A program made the translations under genes and the position numbers. This document shows positions 32,583 through 40,872 of a DNA stretch of 58,488 nt, piece by piece. Each line of letters starts with the position of its first letter. The stretch's first letter is position 1. The notes under the pieces are model-generated. The model saw nothing but the letters and a program-made list of their open reading frames with translations. It made no database searches and was not told the origin of the DNA. The DNA comes from Pseudomonas sp. BN102 (GTDB taxonomy: Bacteria; Pseudomonadota; Gammaproteobacteria; Pseudomonadales; Pseudomonadaceae): contig NZ_SSON01000069.1 in the NCBI RefSeq assembly GCF_029871245.1, forward strand, positions 1-58,488, read 5' to 3'.

Positions 32583-33077
32583 ATGACCGCTCTCAAGTAC
32601 CTCCGGGGTTACCCCGCCAGCCTGCAGGAGCAGGTTGCCAGGATGATCGAGGCCGGCCGCCTGGGCGAATACCTCGGGCGCCGCTACCCCGGCCGCCACG
32701 ACGTGCAGAGCGACAAGGCGCTGTACAGCTATGCCATGGCTCTCAAGCAGGAGCACCTGCGCAACGCCCCTGCGCCGGACAAGGTGCTCTACGACAACAA
32801 GCTGGACGTGGTGCACAAGGCCCTCGGCCTGAACACGGCTATCTCGCGGGTACAGGGCGGCAAGCTCAAGGCGAAGAAGGAGATCCGCGTCGCTTCGCTG
32901 TTCAAGGACGCTGCACCCGAGTTCCTCAGGATGATCCTGGTCCACGAGCTGGCGCACCTGAAGGAACGCGACCACACCAAGGCCTTCTACCAGCTCTGCG
33001 AACACATGTTGCCCGGCTACCACCAACTGGAGTTCGACCTGCGGGTGTACCTCACCTGGCGTGAGCTCGAGGGCTGA
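32583..33077 (+). CDS. YgjP-like metallopeptidase domain protein
   Basis: A 164-residue cytoplasmic protein with HELAHLKERDH (His121, Glu122, His125, with His131 as third ligand), the zinc site of the YgjP/WLM-like gluzincins (DUF45). No signal peptide is present. The start chosen gives MTALKYLRGYPA; the frame is open upstream but that part is ordinary leader sequence. The target is unknown. Related proteins occur singly in many proteobacteria. Confidence 0.88.
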   Translation: MTALKYLRGYPASLQEQVARMIEAGRLGEYLGRRYPGRHDVQSDKALYSYAMALKQEHLRNAPAPDKVLYDNKLDVVHKALGLNTAISRVQGGKLKAKKEIRVASLFKDAAPEFLRMILVHELAHLKERDHTKAFYQLCEHMLPGYHQLEFDLRVYLTWRELEG

Positions 33078-33129
33078 GGGGGCCACCGGCTGCTAGGCTC
33101 AGAAGAGCAGCCGACCGAGGTCCGAGGGC

Positions 33130-33885
33130 ATGTGTCCGACCTACCGCATCCTCTGCGTCATTCTCTGGGTGCTGGGCCTGGTCCCCTTCGCCGGCGCCCG
33201 TGACTTGCTCGCCGTCGGCACCGAATTCCCCGGTATCTATGCCCGGGAAGCCGACGGCGAGATCAGTGGGCTGGGTGCGGATGTACTGCGCGCGGTGGCC
33301 AGGGAGCTGGGCGACCAGGTGCGTTTCGAGGTCTACCCCTGGGCGCGCGCGCAGAAACTGGTGGAAGAGGGGCGCGCCGACATCCTGGTCGGGCCCTATC
33401 GCACCGCCGCGCGGGAGCGGCGCTTCCAGTTCGCCGAGCCCGGCTTCTATCGCGACCGCGTGGTCTTCTACGACCGCAGGGATACCTCCAGCACCTGGGA
33501 CGGTAGCCTGGCCAGCCTGCAGGGAAAACGTATCGCGATCATCCATGGCTGGAGTTACGGCGAACGTTTCGAGGCCATGCGCGGCCAGCTCGACCTGCAT
33601 GTCGCGCCCTCGGTCGAACTTGCCCTCAAGCTGCTGATGGCCGGCCGCGCCGATCTGGTGGCGAGCAACGAACGGGATTCCCTACCACGCATCGACGAAC
33701 TCGGCATTGGTGGGAAAGTGCGCCGCCTCGATCCGGCGATCGATACCCAGGTCGGCTATTTCGCCCTGCCCAGGGGCGAGTCCCACCGCCAGCTGCGTGA
33801 CGACATCGGCCGAGTGCTGCGCAAGATGAGTACCAATGGTCGGTTGGCGAAGCTCGCCAAGCCCTACGGTGTGTCGCTGCCCTGA
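33130..33885 (+). CDS. Orphan periplasmic solute-binding protein (SBP family 3)
   Basis: A 251-residue protein with signal peptide (RILCVILWVLGLVPFAGA). The mature part follows the amino-acid-binding family 3 order: TEFPGIYAREADGEISG, then FEVYPWARAQKLVEEGRADI, and a hinge and second lobe with GKRIAIIHGWSYGERFE. No permease or ATPase gene is adjacent. The ligand is unknown. It precedes an HDOD gene and a second orphan binding protein on the same strand, which hints at sensing rather than transport. Confidence 0.82.
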   Translation: MCPTYRILCVILWVLGLVPFAGARDLLAVGTEFPGIYAREADGEISGLGADVLRAVARELGDQVRFEVYPWARAQKLVEEGRADILVGPYRTAARERRFQFAEPGFYRDRVVFYDRRDTSSTWDGSLASLQGKRIAIIHGWSYGERFEAMRGQLDLHVAPSVELALKLLMAGRADLVASNERDSLPRIDELGIGGKVRRLDPAIDTQVGYFALPRGESHRQLRDDIGRVLRKMSTNGRLAKLAKPYGVSLP

Positions 33886-33970
33886 GCAGACTGTCCGATT
33901 GCTTTGAAGCGCCCATGGGCGGGTGCGCTGGCGACGGCTACACTCCCGCCACAAAAAAGGGAGAGCCGAA

Positions 33971-34828
33971 TTGAGCGCAGCAGAGTCGGATTATTCGATC
34001 TACCGCAGGGTGGTCACCCAGTTGATGAACGGTGAGGAGCAGCTGCCCAGCCTGCCGATGATCACCCTGGATATCCGCCGCGCCCTGGTCGATCCCAATG
34101 TCACTGTTGCGCGGCTGAAACAGGTCATCAGCAAGGACCCGGCACTCAGCGCCCTGCTGATGAAGCACGCCTCCAGCATCATGTTCCGCTCCGCCCAGCC
34201 ACCCAAGACGCTGGAGGACGTGATTCGCCTGCTCGGCCTGCAGGAGGTGGACCGCATCACCCTGGTGCACAGCCTGAAGAGCCTGTTCACCCTGCACAGT
34301 GCCGCGCACAAGCAATTGTTCATCGGCGTCTGGGGCCGCCTGACCCGCCAGGCCAGCATCAGCGCCGTGCTGGCGCGGCCCCTGGGCTTCCTCTCGGCGG
34401 ACCACGCGCTGCTGGCCAGCCTACTCAGTGACGTCGGCGAACTGGCGGTGCTCTCGGCATTCAAGGACGCCAGCCAGGTCCCGACCCCGGATGTGTACGC
34501 ACGGCTCTGCCGCGAGTACGGCAAGTCCCTCGGCGTAATCGTGCTGAAGAAGTGGGCGGTGGATGACGGCTACATCGACGTGGTGCGCAGCGCCGGTCAG
34601 TGGGACGCCGGCAGCGGCAGCCGGGTCGATCTGATCGACCTGGTCAACCTCGGTCTCTACCACGCCCTGCGCGACGAAGGCCGCTTCGCCCAGTTGCCCC
34701 CCATCGTCGAGCTCGCCGCCTACCGCAAGCTGGCGCCGCCCCAGGATACGCTGGATGCCGGCGGCGGCCTGGCCCTGGTTTCCGCCCAGCAGGACGCCAT
34801 CCAGCGCATGGCCAGCCTGCTGCGCTAG
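33971..34828 (+). CDS. HDOD domain protein
   Basis: A 285-residue protein. GGGAGAG stands 5 bases before a TTG start that gives LSAAESDYSIYRR; upstream in-frame ATG codons lack a ribosome site. HDOD features are LPSLPMITLDIRRALVDP, VISKDPALSALLMKHASS, LEDVIRLLGLQEVDRI and ASLLSDVGELAVL. HDOD domains resemble HD hydrolases but lack their catalytic residues and act in signalling. It sits between two genes for orphan periplasmic binding proteins, without an obvious output domain. Confidence 0.85.
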   Translation: MSAAESDYSIYRRVVTQLMNGEEQLPSLPMITLDIRRALVDPNVTVARLKQVISKDPALSALLMKHASSIMFRSAQPPKTLEDVIRLLGLQEVDRITLVHSLKSLFTLHSAAHKQLFIGVWGRLTRQASISAVLARPLGFLSADHALLASLLSDVGELAVLSAFKDASQVPTPDVYARLCREYGKSLGVIVLKKWAVDDGYIDVVRSAGQWDAGSGSRVDLIDLVNLGLYHALRDEGRFAQLPPIVELAAYRKLAPPQDTLDAGGGLALVSAQQDAIQRMASLLR

Positions 34829-34873
34829 AGCCCGCACCTATACTCAGGCGTACCTCCGTACCGCGGGTGTTCC

Positions 34874-35764
34874 ATGCGCCTCCTCGTGATGCTCTGTCTC
34901 AGCCTGTGCCTGGCCTGGGTGCAGCCGCTCTCGGCCGCCGAGCGGTGGCGGGTGGCGGTGGCCGAGGTGCCGGGGCTGGCCGAGGCGGACGGCACCGGCC
35001 CGCTGCCGGACTTGGTCCGTGCCCTCGATGAACAGCTGCCGGACATCGACTTCGAACTTCAGATCACTCCCTTCGCCCGCACCTTCAACCTGCTGCAGAA
35101 CGCCCAGTGCGAGTTCCAGGTGCCTTTTCTCGGCAACCTGCCGCGCCTGCCGGGCGGGCTGCGCTATGGCTCGGGGACGTTGTGGCAGGTGCGCTTCGGT
35201 CTTTTCACCCGGCGCGCCAATGCCCTCAGCGTCGCCCAGTTGCTCGACCCGTCCCATGCGCTCACCGCCGAGCGCCTGGCTGCCAGCGGCCTGGGCGCCG
35301 CGCAGCAGGCACAGCTGAGCCCGCTGCTCGGGCGCAGCTGGCGCCTGGACGAACTGCAGGAGCAACTCGCCGCACCGACCGTCGACCCGGCCCTGCGCAG
35401 CCTGGCCTATCCCTACAGGGTCGAGACCGACCGCGCCCACGCGCCTTGGCTGGGTTTTCCCGCGCTGTCCGGCAACAGCATCGAGAGCAGCCTGCAGAAA
35501 CTGGTGCGCGGACGCATCGATGGCTATGTGTTCGCGGTTCTGGAAACCGAGCGCGAGGTTGACCGCCTGGGACTGCGCGACCAGCTCAGGGTCCAGGACT
35601 TCGGCCTTTACCCGGTGAGGTGGCTGGTGGCGGACAACCCGCGCGGCAAGTGGGTGGACCAGCGCCTGGCCGAAGCCCTGCGCAAGCTCCAGGCGCAACC
35701 CGCGTTCCAGCGCCTGCAGGCGCCGCTGAAGGCACCTACCGACGACTGGAAGCCCTGGCCCTGA
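34874..35764 (+). CDS. Orphan periplasmic solute-binding-like protein
   Basis: A 296-residue protein with signal peptide (MRLLVMLCLSLCLAWVQPLS, cleaved after SAA). It keeps lobe-1 features of binding proteins (VAVAEVPGLAEADGTGPLPD, LQITPFARTFNLLQ), but the middle departs from family 3 consensus, with LTAERLAASGLGAAQ and an unusual Gln-rich insert. No transporter partner is present. It lies 45 bases after the HDOD gene on the same strand, so the three genes 33130-35764 may form one unit. The ligand is unknown. Confidence 0.75.
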   Translation: MRLLVMLCLSLCLAWVQPLSAAERWRVAVAEVPGLAEADGTGPLPDLVRALDEQLPDIDFELQITPFARTFNLLQNAQCEFQVPFLGNLPRLPGGLRYGSGTLWQVRFGLFTRRANALSVAQLLDPSHALTAERLAASGLGAAQQAQLSPLLGRSWRLDELQEQLAAPTVDPALRSLAYPYRVETDRAHAPWLGFPALSGNSIESSLQKLVRGRIDGYVFAVLETEREVDRLGLRDQLRVQDFGLYPVRWLVADNPRGKWVDQRLAEALRKLQAQPAFQRLQAPLKAPTDDWKPWP

Positions 35765-35779
35765 TCCGTAGGGGCGAAA

Positions 35780-36016
35780 TCAGAGTTTCCAGAAAGGCTT
35801 GAGCGCTTCCTCCAGGGCCTGCTCGCGGGTCAGGCCGATGTCTCGCAGGATGTGCGCCTCCATGTTCAGCAGGGCTCGGCGGGTATGCAGGCGCATCCAG
35901 AAGCGGTCCCAGCGGTTGCCTGGCAGCGTTGGCGCCAGGGATACAGAGTCGTGCTGCTCCCGTTCCAGTTCCCGTGCCTGGAGAGTCAGGCGTACATCGC
36001 TCAGGCCGTTCATCAT
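35780..36016 (-). CDS. DUF1127 family small protein
   Basis: A 78-residue protein ending in RWDRFWMRLHTRRALLNMEA and LRDIGLTREQALEEALKPFW, the DUF1127 (YjiS-like) signature. The start is the ATG 5 bases after GAGGA; neighbouring ATG codons at 36028 and 36013 remain possible. DUF1127 proteins are small, basic and in some species bind RNA or affect sRNA function. It is divergent from the MocR-type regulator, and both share a promoter region with repeated ATCTGTAT sites, so the regulator may control this gene. Confidence 0.88.
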   Translation of the reverse strand: MMNGLSDVRLTLQARELEREQHDSVSLAPTLPGNRWDRFWMRLHTRRALLNMEAHILRDIGLTREQALEEALKPFWKL

Positions 36017-36077
36017 CGCGTTCCTCATGCCCAGTGGTGATTGGGGTGGAGTCATGATGGCGGCCGGGCGAATCTCA

Positions 36078-36160
36078 ATACAGATTCACGATCTGTATAT
36101 TTCTTTCATACAGATTGCGTGTTTCTCTATCTGAATCTTCAATTGAAGGACCATCTGTAC
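36078..36160. promoter_or_regulatory. Divergent promoter with repeated ATCTGTAT sites
   Basis: ATACAGAT-TCACG-ATCTGTAT is a perfect 8-base inverted repeat. A third ATACAGAT copy begins 30 bases after the first, and an ATCTGTAC at 36153 is a variant. Multiple half-sites in a divergent gap beside a MocR gene match operator layouts of that family. Confidence 0.7.
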
Positions 36161-36199
36161 TGGTCCGCTTTCAGGTTCGTGCCGACGCGGGAGACTGTC

Positions 36200-37615
36200 A
36201 TGAAGCTCTATATCAAGCTGGCCGAATCCCTCGGCGAACGCATCGAGCAGGGCTACTACCGCCCCGGCGACCGCCTGCCCTCGGTGCGCGCCCTGAGCCT
36301 GGAGCATGGCGTCAGCCTGAGCACGGTGCAGCAGGCCTACCGGATCCTCGAGGACAGCGGCCTCGCCGAGCCGCGCCCGAAGTCCGGCTACTTCGTCCCG
36401 CCGCGCCGCCAGACCCCGGCGCTGCCGGCGGTGAGCCAGGCGCCACAGCGGCCGGTGGATGTGTCCCAGTGGAACGACGTGCTCGACATGGTCAAGCGCA
36501 GTGCCAGGGACAACGTCGTGCAACTCGGTCGTGGCGTGCCCGACATCGACAGCCCGACGCTCAAACCGCTGCTGCGCAGCCTCGGCCGGATCAGCCGGCG
36601 CCAGGATTCCAGCTGCCTCAACTACGACAGCATCTACGGCACCGAGGCCCTGCGCGAGCAGGTGGCGCGCCTGGCGCTGGACTCCGGCTGCCAGATCCCC
36701 GCCAGCGACATCGTCATCACCACCGGCTGCCACGAGGCCCTGTCGGTGGCCATCCGGTCGACCTGCGAACCGGGCGACATAGTCGCAGTGGATTCGCCCA
36801 GCTTTCACGGCACGATGCAGAGACTCAAGGGTTTCGGCATGAAGGCCCTGGAACTGCCCACCGACCCGCTCAACGGCATCAGCCTGGAGGCCCTGGAAAT
36901 GGCCCTGGAGCAGTGGCCGATCAAGCTGATCCAGCTCACCCCCAACTGCAACAACCCGCTCGGCTACATCATGCCGGAGGCGCGCAAGCGCGCCCTGCTG
37001 ACCCTGGCCCAGCGCTATGACGTGCCCATCCTCGAAGACGACGTCTACGGCGACCTCGCCTACCAGTACCCGCGCCCGCGCACCATCAAGTCCTTCGATG
37101 ACGACGGCCGCGTGCTGCTCTGCAGCTCATTCTCCAAGACGGTGGCGCCGGGCATCCGCGTCGGCTGGATCGCGCCCGGCCGCTACCTCGACCGGGTGCT
37201 GCACATGAAGTACATCTCCACCGGCGCCACCGCCACCCAGCCGCAACTGGCCCTGGCCGAGTTCATCGGCAAGGGCCACTACGAACCGCACCTGCGGCGC
37301 ATGCGCAGCCAGTACCAGAGCAACCGTGACCGGATGATCGACTGGGTGATGCGCTACTTCCCCGAAGGCACGCGCGCCAGCCGGCCCCAGGGCAGCTTCA
37401 TGCTCTGGGTGGAGCTGGCCGAGGATTTCGACACCCTGCGCCTGAACCGTGCCCTGTTGCCCAAGGGTGTGCAGATCGCCAACGGCAGCATCTTCTCCGC
37501 CTCCGGCAAGTACCGGAACTGCCTGCGGATGAACTACTCCTCCAAGCCCACCCCCGCCATCGAGGCGGCGGTGCGGACGGTGGGGGAGACTGTGCGGGAG
37601 TTGATGGGGGAGTAA
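36200..37615 (+). CDS. MocR-type GntR/aminotransferase transcriptional regulator
   Basis: A 471-residue regulator with an N-terminal GntR winged helix (LGERIEQGYYRPGDRLPSVR, GVSLSTVQQAYRILEDSGL) and a class I aminotransferase-like domain. TPNCNNPLGYIMPE and the PLP lysine in SSFSKTVAPGIRVGW are conserved, so PLP is probably bound. MocR proteins usually regulate a divergent gene in response to an amine or amino acid. The ATG chosen follows CGGGAGACTGTC; a longer in-frame start would read through the operator. The divergent partner encodes a DUF1127 protein. The effector is unknown. Confidence 0.92.
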   Translation: MKLYIKLAESLGERIEQGYYRPGDRLPSVRALSLEHGVSLSTVQQAYRILEDSGLAEPRPKSGYFVPPRRQTPALPAVSQAPQRPVDVSQWNDVLDMVKRSARDNVVQLGRGVPDIDSPTLKPLLRSLGRISRRQDSSCLNYDSIYGTEALREQVARLALDSGCQIPASDIVITTGCHEALSVAIRSTCEPGDIVAVDSPSFHGTMQRLKGFGMKALELPTDPLNGISLEALEMALEQWPIKLIQLTPNCNNPLGYIMPEARKRALLTLAQRYDVPILEDDVYGDLAYQYPRPRTIKSFDDDGRVLLCSSFSKTVAPGIRVGWIAPGRYLDRVLHMKYISTGATATQPQLALAEFIGKGHYEPHLRRMRSQYQSNRDRMIDWVMRYFPEGTRASRPQGSFMLWVELAEDFDTLRLNRALLPKGVQIANGSIFSASGKYRNCLRMNYSSKPTPAIEAAVRTVGETVRELMGE

Positions 37616-37640
37616 CGGCTATGCGGGTGGAATCGACTTT

Positions 37641-37736
37641 TGTGGGGGCGAATTCATTCGCTATGCAGGCCGCAGGCCTGCCCAAATGTCCCACGGGGCC
37701 GCTTCGCGTCCCTTAGCGAATGAATTCGCCCCCACA
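37641..37736. repeat. REP pair (GAATTCATTCGC family), left flank of the RAYT gene
   Basis: Perfect 22-base arms begin TGTGGGGGCGAATTC and end GAATTCGCCCCCACA, enclosing a core with GCAGGCCGCAGGCCTGCCC. The right flank of the RAYT carries the same element in the opposite orientation. In the window the family also appears at 51087, 56905, 50357 (compact) and 7445 (half). Confidence 0.9.
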
Positions 37737-37755
37737 GGCGTAGCGTCGCCCCAAC

Positions 37756-38211
37756 TCAAAGCCAGTGGGCATCCCAGAAGGGGTAGTCGCCTATCTGCTC
37801 CACCAGTCCGGCCCGCAGGGGATTGGCCACGATATAGCGGGCGACCTTGCGGATGTCTTCCTCCATACGCAGGGCGTGATCGTGAAAGCCCTTCTGCCAG
37901 ATCGGTTGGGAACCCGGCAGAAAATGGCCCAACTGTCGGGAGGAGCGACCCTTGAGGACCTTGACCGCAGTGGATATGGTCATCGGCCCGTTGAGCTGCA
38001 GCAGCCAGTGCAAATGATCCGGCATCAGTACCCAGGCGAGGGAGTGAAGCAGGTTCTGTTGCTGCAAGCGTCGCATCTCGGCGATGACCAGGCGGGCCAT
38101 TGTGAAGTCGCTGAACAACGGCGCTCGGCCTTCGGTGGTGGTAGTGATGTGGTAGATCTGGCCGGCTCGGGATACACGGCCCTTCAGAAGATCGTCGCTC
38201 GGCATTTCCAT
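37756..38211 (-). CDS. REP-associated tyrosine transposase (RAYT)
   Basis: A 151-residue Y1-type transposase. The HUH metal site reads MPDHLHWLLQL, preceded by QNLLHSLAWVL. The C-terminal half contains WQKGFHDHALR, the RAYT signature, with the catalytic tyrosine placed in VARYIVANPLRAGLV. RAYTs cut and rejoin single-stranded REP hairpins and spread them. The start is either of two ATG codons after CTGAGGGCA. Flanking REP elements are inverted with respect to each other, which makes a complete RAYT-REP locus. It may be functional; no frameshift is seen. Confidence 0.9.
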   Translation of the reverse strand: MEMPSDDLLKGRVSRAGQIYHITTTTEGRAPLFSDFTMARLVIAEMRRLQQQNLLHSLAWVLMPDHLHWLLQLNGPMTISTAVKVLKGRSSRQLGHFLPGSQPIWQKGFHDHALRMEEDIRKVARYIVANPLRAGLVEQIGDYPFWDAHWL

Positions 38212-38324
38212 TGCCCTCAGGGTGCAGAAGGCAATGACTCTATGGGGTGGCGCGTGGCGGCTGGGCTGGAGCTTGCTGGGAAACGGATGATCCAGGAATG
38301 GGAAGATGCCCAAGGTCCACATCC

Positions 38325-38422
38325 TGTGGGGGCGAATTCATTCGCAAAAGGGCGCGACGCGGCCTCCCCAGAAGTTCCCGGGCGGACCTGCGGTCTGCTT
38401 AGCGAATAAATTCGCCCCCACA
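38325..38422. repeat. REP pair (GAATTCATTCGC family), right flank of the RAYT gene
   Basis: The 21-22 base arms are complementary apart from AATAAATT in place of AATGAATT. The core reads the reverse of the left element (GGACCTGCGGTCTGC versus GCAGGCCGCAGGCC), so the two copies are inverted around the transposase. Confidence 0.88.
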
Positions 38423-38454
38423 AGAGCAGCGGGACAAGTACCAGCCAGCGGCTT

Positions 38455-40632
38455 TCACGCCACCTCCCTCTCACTCAGCAAATGCGCCGCCAGGGTTCGC
38501 AGCGGGCCGAGCTGGCGGCAGATCAGCCCCAGTTCGGTCTGCACCAGCCGCGGGCGGTCGTCCATGTCTTCCGGTAGTTGCTCCAGGGCCTTGGCCAGGG
38601 CGTCCTCCTCGTCCCGATGGATGCTGATCGGGCGTCGGTCGGCCAGTCCCTCGGCGATGCAGTCGAGGCTCTCGGCGATCTGGCTCGCAGCCTGTTCGGA
38701 GACCGGGTTGAGTGCTTCGCCGGGTTGCTCGCCGCGGTGGGCGCCGAGGGCGGAGAGGTAGCTGAGCAGGGTGTGGGAGAGCACCAGGAAACGGAAGCCG
38801 ATATCCGCTTCCTTGCGGAAGTGGCCGGGCTCCATGAGCATGTTGGACAGGGTGGTGGACAGCGCCGCGTCGGCGTTGTGGGCGTTGCGCCGGGCCAGGC
38901 GGTAGGCCAGGTCGTCGCGCTTGCCGCTGGCGTACTGCTGCATGATCTGGCGCAGGTAACGGCTGTTGCAGGTGAGGGTATTGGCCACCACCTGGTTGAG
39001 CCGGCGACCCTGCCAGTCGGGGAGGATGAAAATCACCGCGAGGCCGGCGATCAGGGCGCCGAGCAGCGTGTCCACCAGGCGCGGCAGGAATAGGCCATAG
39101 CTGTCGCCGACCTGGTTGAAGCAGAACAGCACCAGCAGGGTGATGGCGGCGGTGGCCAGGGTATAGCGGGTGGCGCGGGTGGCGAAGAACACCACTCCTG
39201 CGACCACCGCGAAGGCCGACTGCACCAGGGCGCCGGGGAACAGGTCGAAGAGCGCCCAGCCCAGCGCCAGGCCGATCAGGGTGCCGGCGATCCGCTGCAC
39301 CAGCTTGCGCCGGGTGGCGCCGAAGTTGGGCTGGCAGACGAAGACCGTGGTCAGCAGTATCCAGTAGCCCTGTTCGGGGTGGATCAGGTGTAGCACGCCG
39401 TAGCCGGCGGCCAGTGCCAGGCCCATGCGCAGGGCGTGGCGGAACACCAGGGAGGTGGGCGTGAGGTTCTGCTTGAGGCGTTCCCAGACGTCCTTCAGGC
39501 CCTGGGGCGAGCGGTCCAGCAGGCTGCTGTCCTGGGCTTCAGCCAGGGCGTCGGGGTTGCTGGCATCGGTGAGCAGGCGGTCGAGGGTAGCCAAGTTGTT
39601 GGCCAGGGCATTGAGCGAGCGCAGCAGGCTGCGCCAGGCCGGGTTGCTCTGGATGCGCAGGTGCTCCAGGGACTTGTTCAGGTCCTCCAGGGCCTGGGCG
39701 CCATCCAGGTAGTCGAAGGGCTGGCGCATCTGGATGGCCCGGCCCAGTGCCTGGCAGGCGCCACCCTGCTGGCGCAGCAGGCGTTGGCAGCGGAACAGTA
39801 CGTCGCTGTGGAAGAAGGCTTCGGCCAGCTCGTTGTAGGGGTAGTGGGAGGAGCTGGCGCGCTCGTGGATGTCCTGGGCCAGGAAGTAGAGCTTGAGGTA
39901 GCGGCTCACCTTGGGGCCCGGGCGACCGTTGCCGACGCGGTGCAGGATGACATCCTTGGTCGCGTTCAGCGCCGCCACCACGCGGCCGTTCTGCTGCGCC
40001 AGGGCCAGGCGCCGGCCTTCGACGTCGAGCTGGCGCTCCGGCTCCAGCAAGGCGGATTTCAGCTTGAGGTACTGCCCCAGCTCACGGAACAGCCTGGCCA
40101 GGCTCTGCTGCACCGGCTGGTGGGTGAAGAGCGCCTGCCAGAGCACCGAGAGCAGGCCGTACCAGGCGGCGCCGGCCACCAGCAGCGCCGGTTCCTGCCA
40201 GAGATTGGTGGGCGCGCCGTCGCGCTGGTCGACGCCGATCATGGTGTAGATGGAGAGGATCAGCGTCGCCGAGGCGATGGTCGCGTAACGCTCACCCAGG
40301 GCGCCGAGCATTGTCAGGCCGAAGCTGGCCAGGGCCAGGGCGCTGACGAAGACCCAGGGGTAAGGGAAGAGCAGTTCCACCGAGAGCGAGGCGATGCTGA
40401 AACAGCCCAGGGTCACCAGCAGTGCGGTGAGCCTGCCCTGCCAGCTGTCGTCGGTTTCCGCCAGGGCGCTGGCGATGATGCCGAGGAACAGCGGAATCAA
40501 CAGTTCCATGCGGTCCTGCTGCCAGCACAGCGCCATGCTCCCGGTCAGGGCGACGAAAACGCGCAGGCTGTAGCTGAACTTGTCCAGCGCCCAGAGGCGG
40601 CGCAGCGATTGAGTGAGTCGAGTCGAGGGCAT
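38455..40632 (-). CDS. yccS: YccS family inner-membrane protein
   Basis: A 725-residue protein with two hydrophobic halves, each with several helices (LIPLFLGIIASALAE, ASATLILSIYTMIG; then MGLALAAGYGVLHLI, VVAGVVFFATRATRY, TLATAAITLLVLFC), separated by a cytoplasmic alpha-helical region of about 200 residues. This is the YccS/FusC-like arrangement of the aromatic-acid-exporter superfamily. No membrane-fusion or outer-membrane partner is adjacent, which fits YccS rather than an AaeB/FusC tripartite pump. The substrate is unknown. Confidence 0.88.
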   Translation of the reverse strand: MPSTRLTQSLRRLWALDKFSYSLRVFVALTGSMALCWQQDRMELLIPLFLGIIASALAETDDSWQGRLTALLVTLGCFSIASLSVELLFPYPWVFVSALALASFGLTMLGALGERYATIASATLILSIYTMIGVDQRDGAPTNLWQEPALLVAGAAWYGLLSVLWQALFTHQPVQQSLARLFRELGQYLKLKSALLEPERQLDVEGRRLALAQQNGRVVAALNATKDVILHRVGNGRPGPKVSRYLKLYFLAQDIHERASSSHYPYNELAEAFFHSDVLFRCQRLLRQQGGACQALGRAIQMRQPFDYLDGAQALEDLNKSLEHLRIQSNPAWRSLLRSLNALANNLATLDRLLTDASNPDALAEAQDSSLLDRSPQGLKDVWERLKQNLTPTSLVFRHALRMGLALAAGYGVLHLIHPEQGYWILLTTVFVCQPNFGATRRKLVQRIAGTLIGLALGWALFDLFPGALVQSAFAVVAGVVFFATRATRYTLATAAITLLVLFCFNQVGDSYGLFLPRLVDTLLGALIAGLAVIFILPDWQGRRLNQVVANTLTCNSRYLRQIMQQYASGKRDDLAYRLARRNAHNADAALSTTLSNMLMEPGHFRKEADIGFRFLVLSHTLLSYLSALGAHRGEQPGEALNPVSEQAASQIAESLDCIAEGLADRRPISIHRDEEDALAKALEQLPEDMDDRPRLVQTELGLICRQLGPLRTLAAHLLSEREVA

Positions 40633-40872
40633 ATGGGCCTTGTGGGCGGATGTCCGGGTGTGGCTGTGCTGCCGGCTACAGCCTAAAGGCTGCGACGGGT
40701 GCTGTCAGCCGCCCGCTCGTGTCAGGAGGCTTGGTCTGTCGCCGAGTGCCAGGAGCCACAGGAGCCAAGGGTTGATTTCAGGTACGCCGGTGCCGTTTCG
40801 CGCTGGCCGCTGTCGAGGAATTGGAGCAGGCTTGGTGGACCTGCTGGCCAATCCCGTTCGCGGACGCCCCGC

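Noticed and set aside
32365-32586. Short open frame of 73 codons in the gap before the YgjP-like gene
   Set aside because: It crosses the orphan terminator and lacks a ribosome-binding site.
40633-40872. Longer N-terminal extension of the orphan binding protein at 40873
   Set aside because: An upstream in-frame start would add 58 residues before a clear signal peptide, so the shorter start is preferred.
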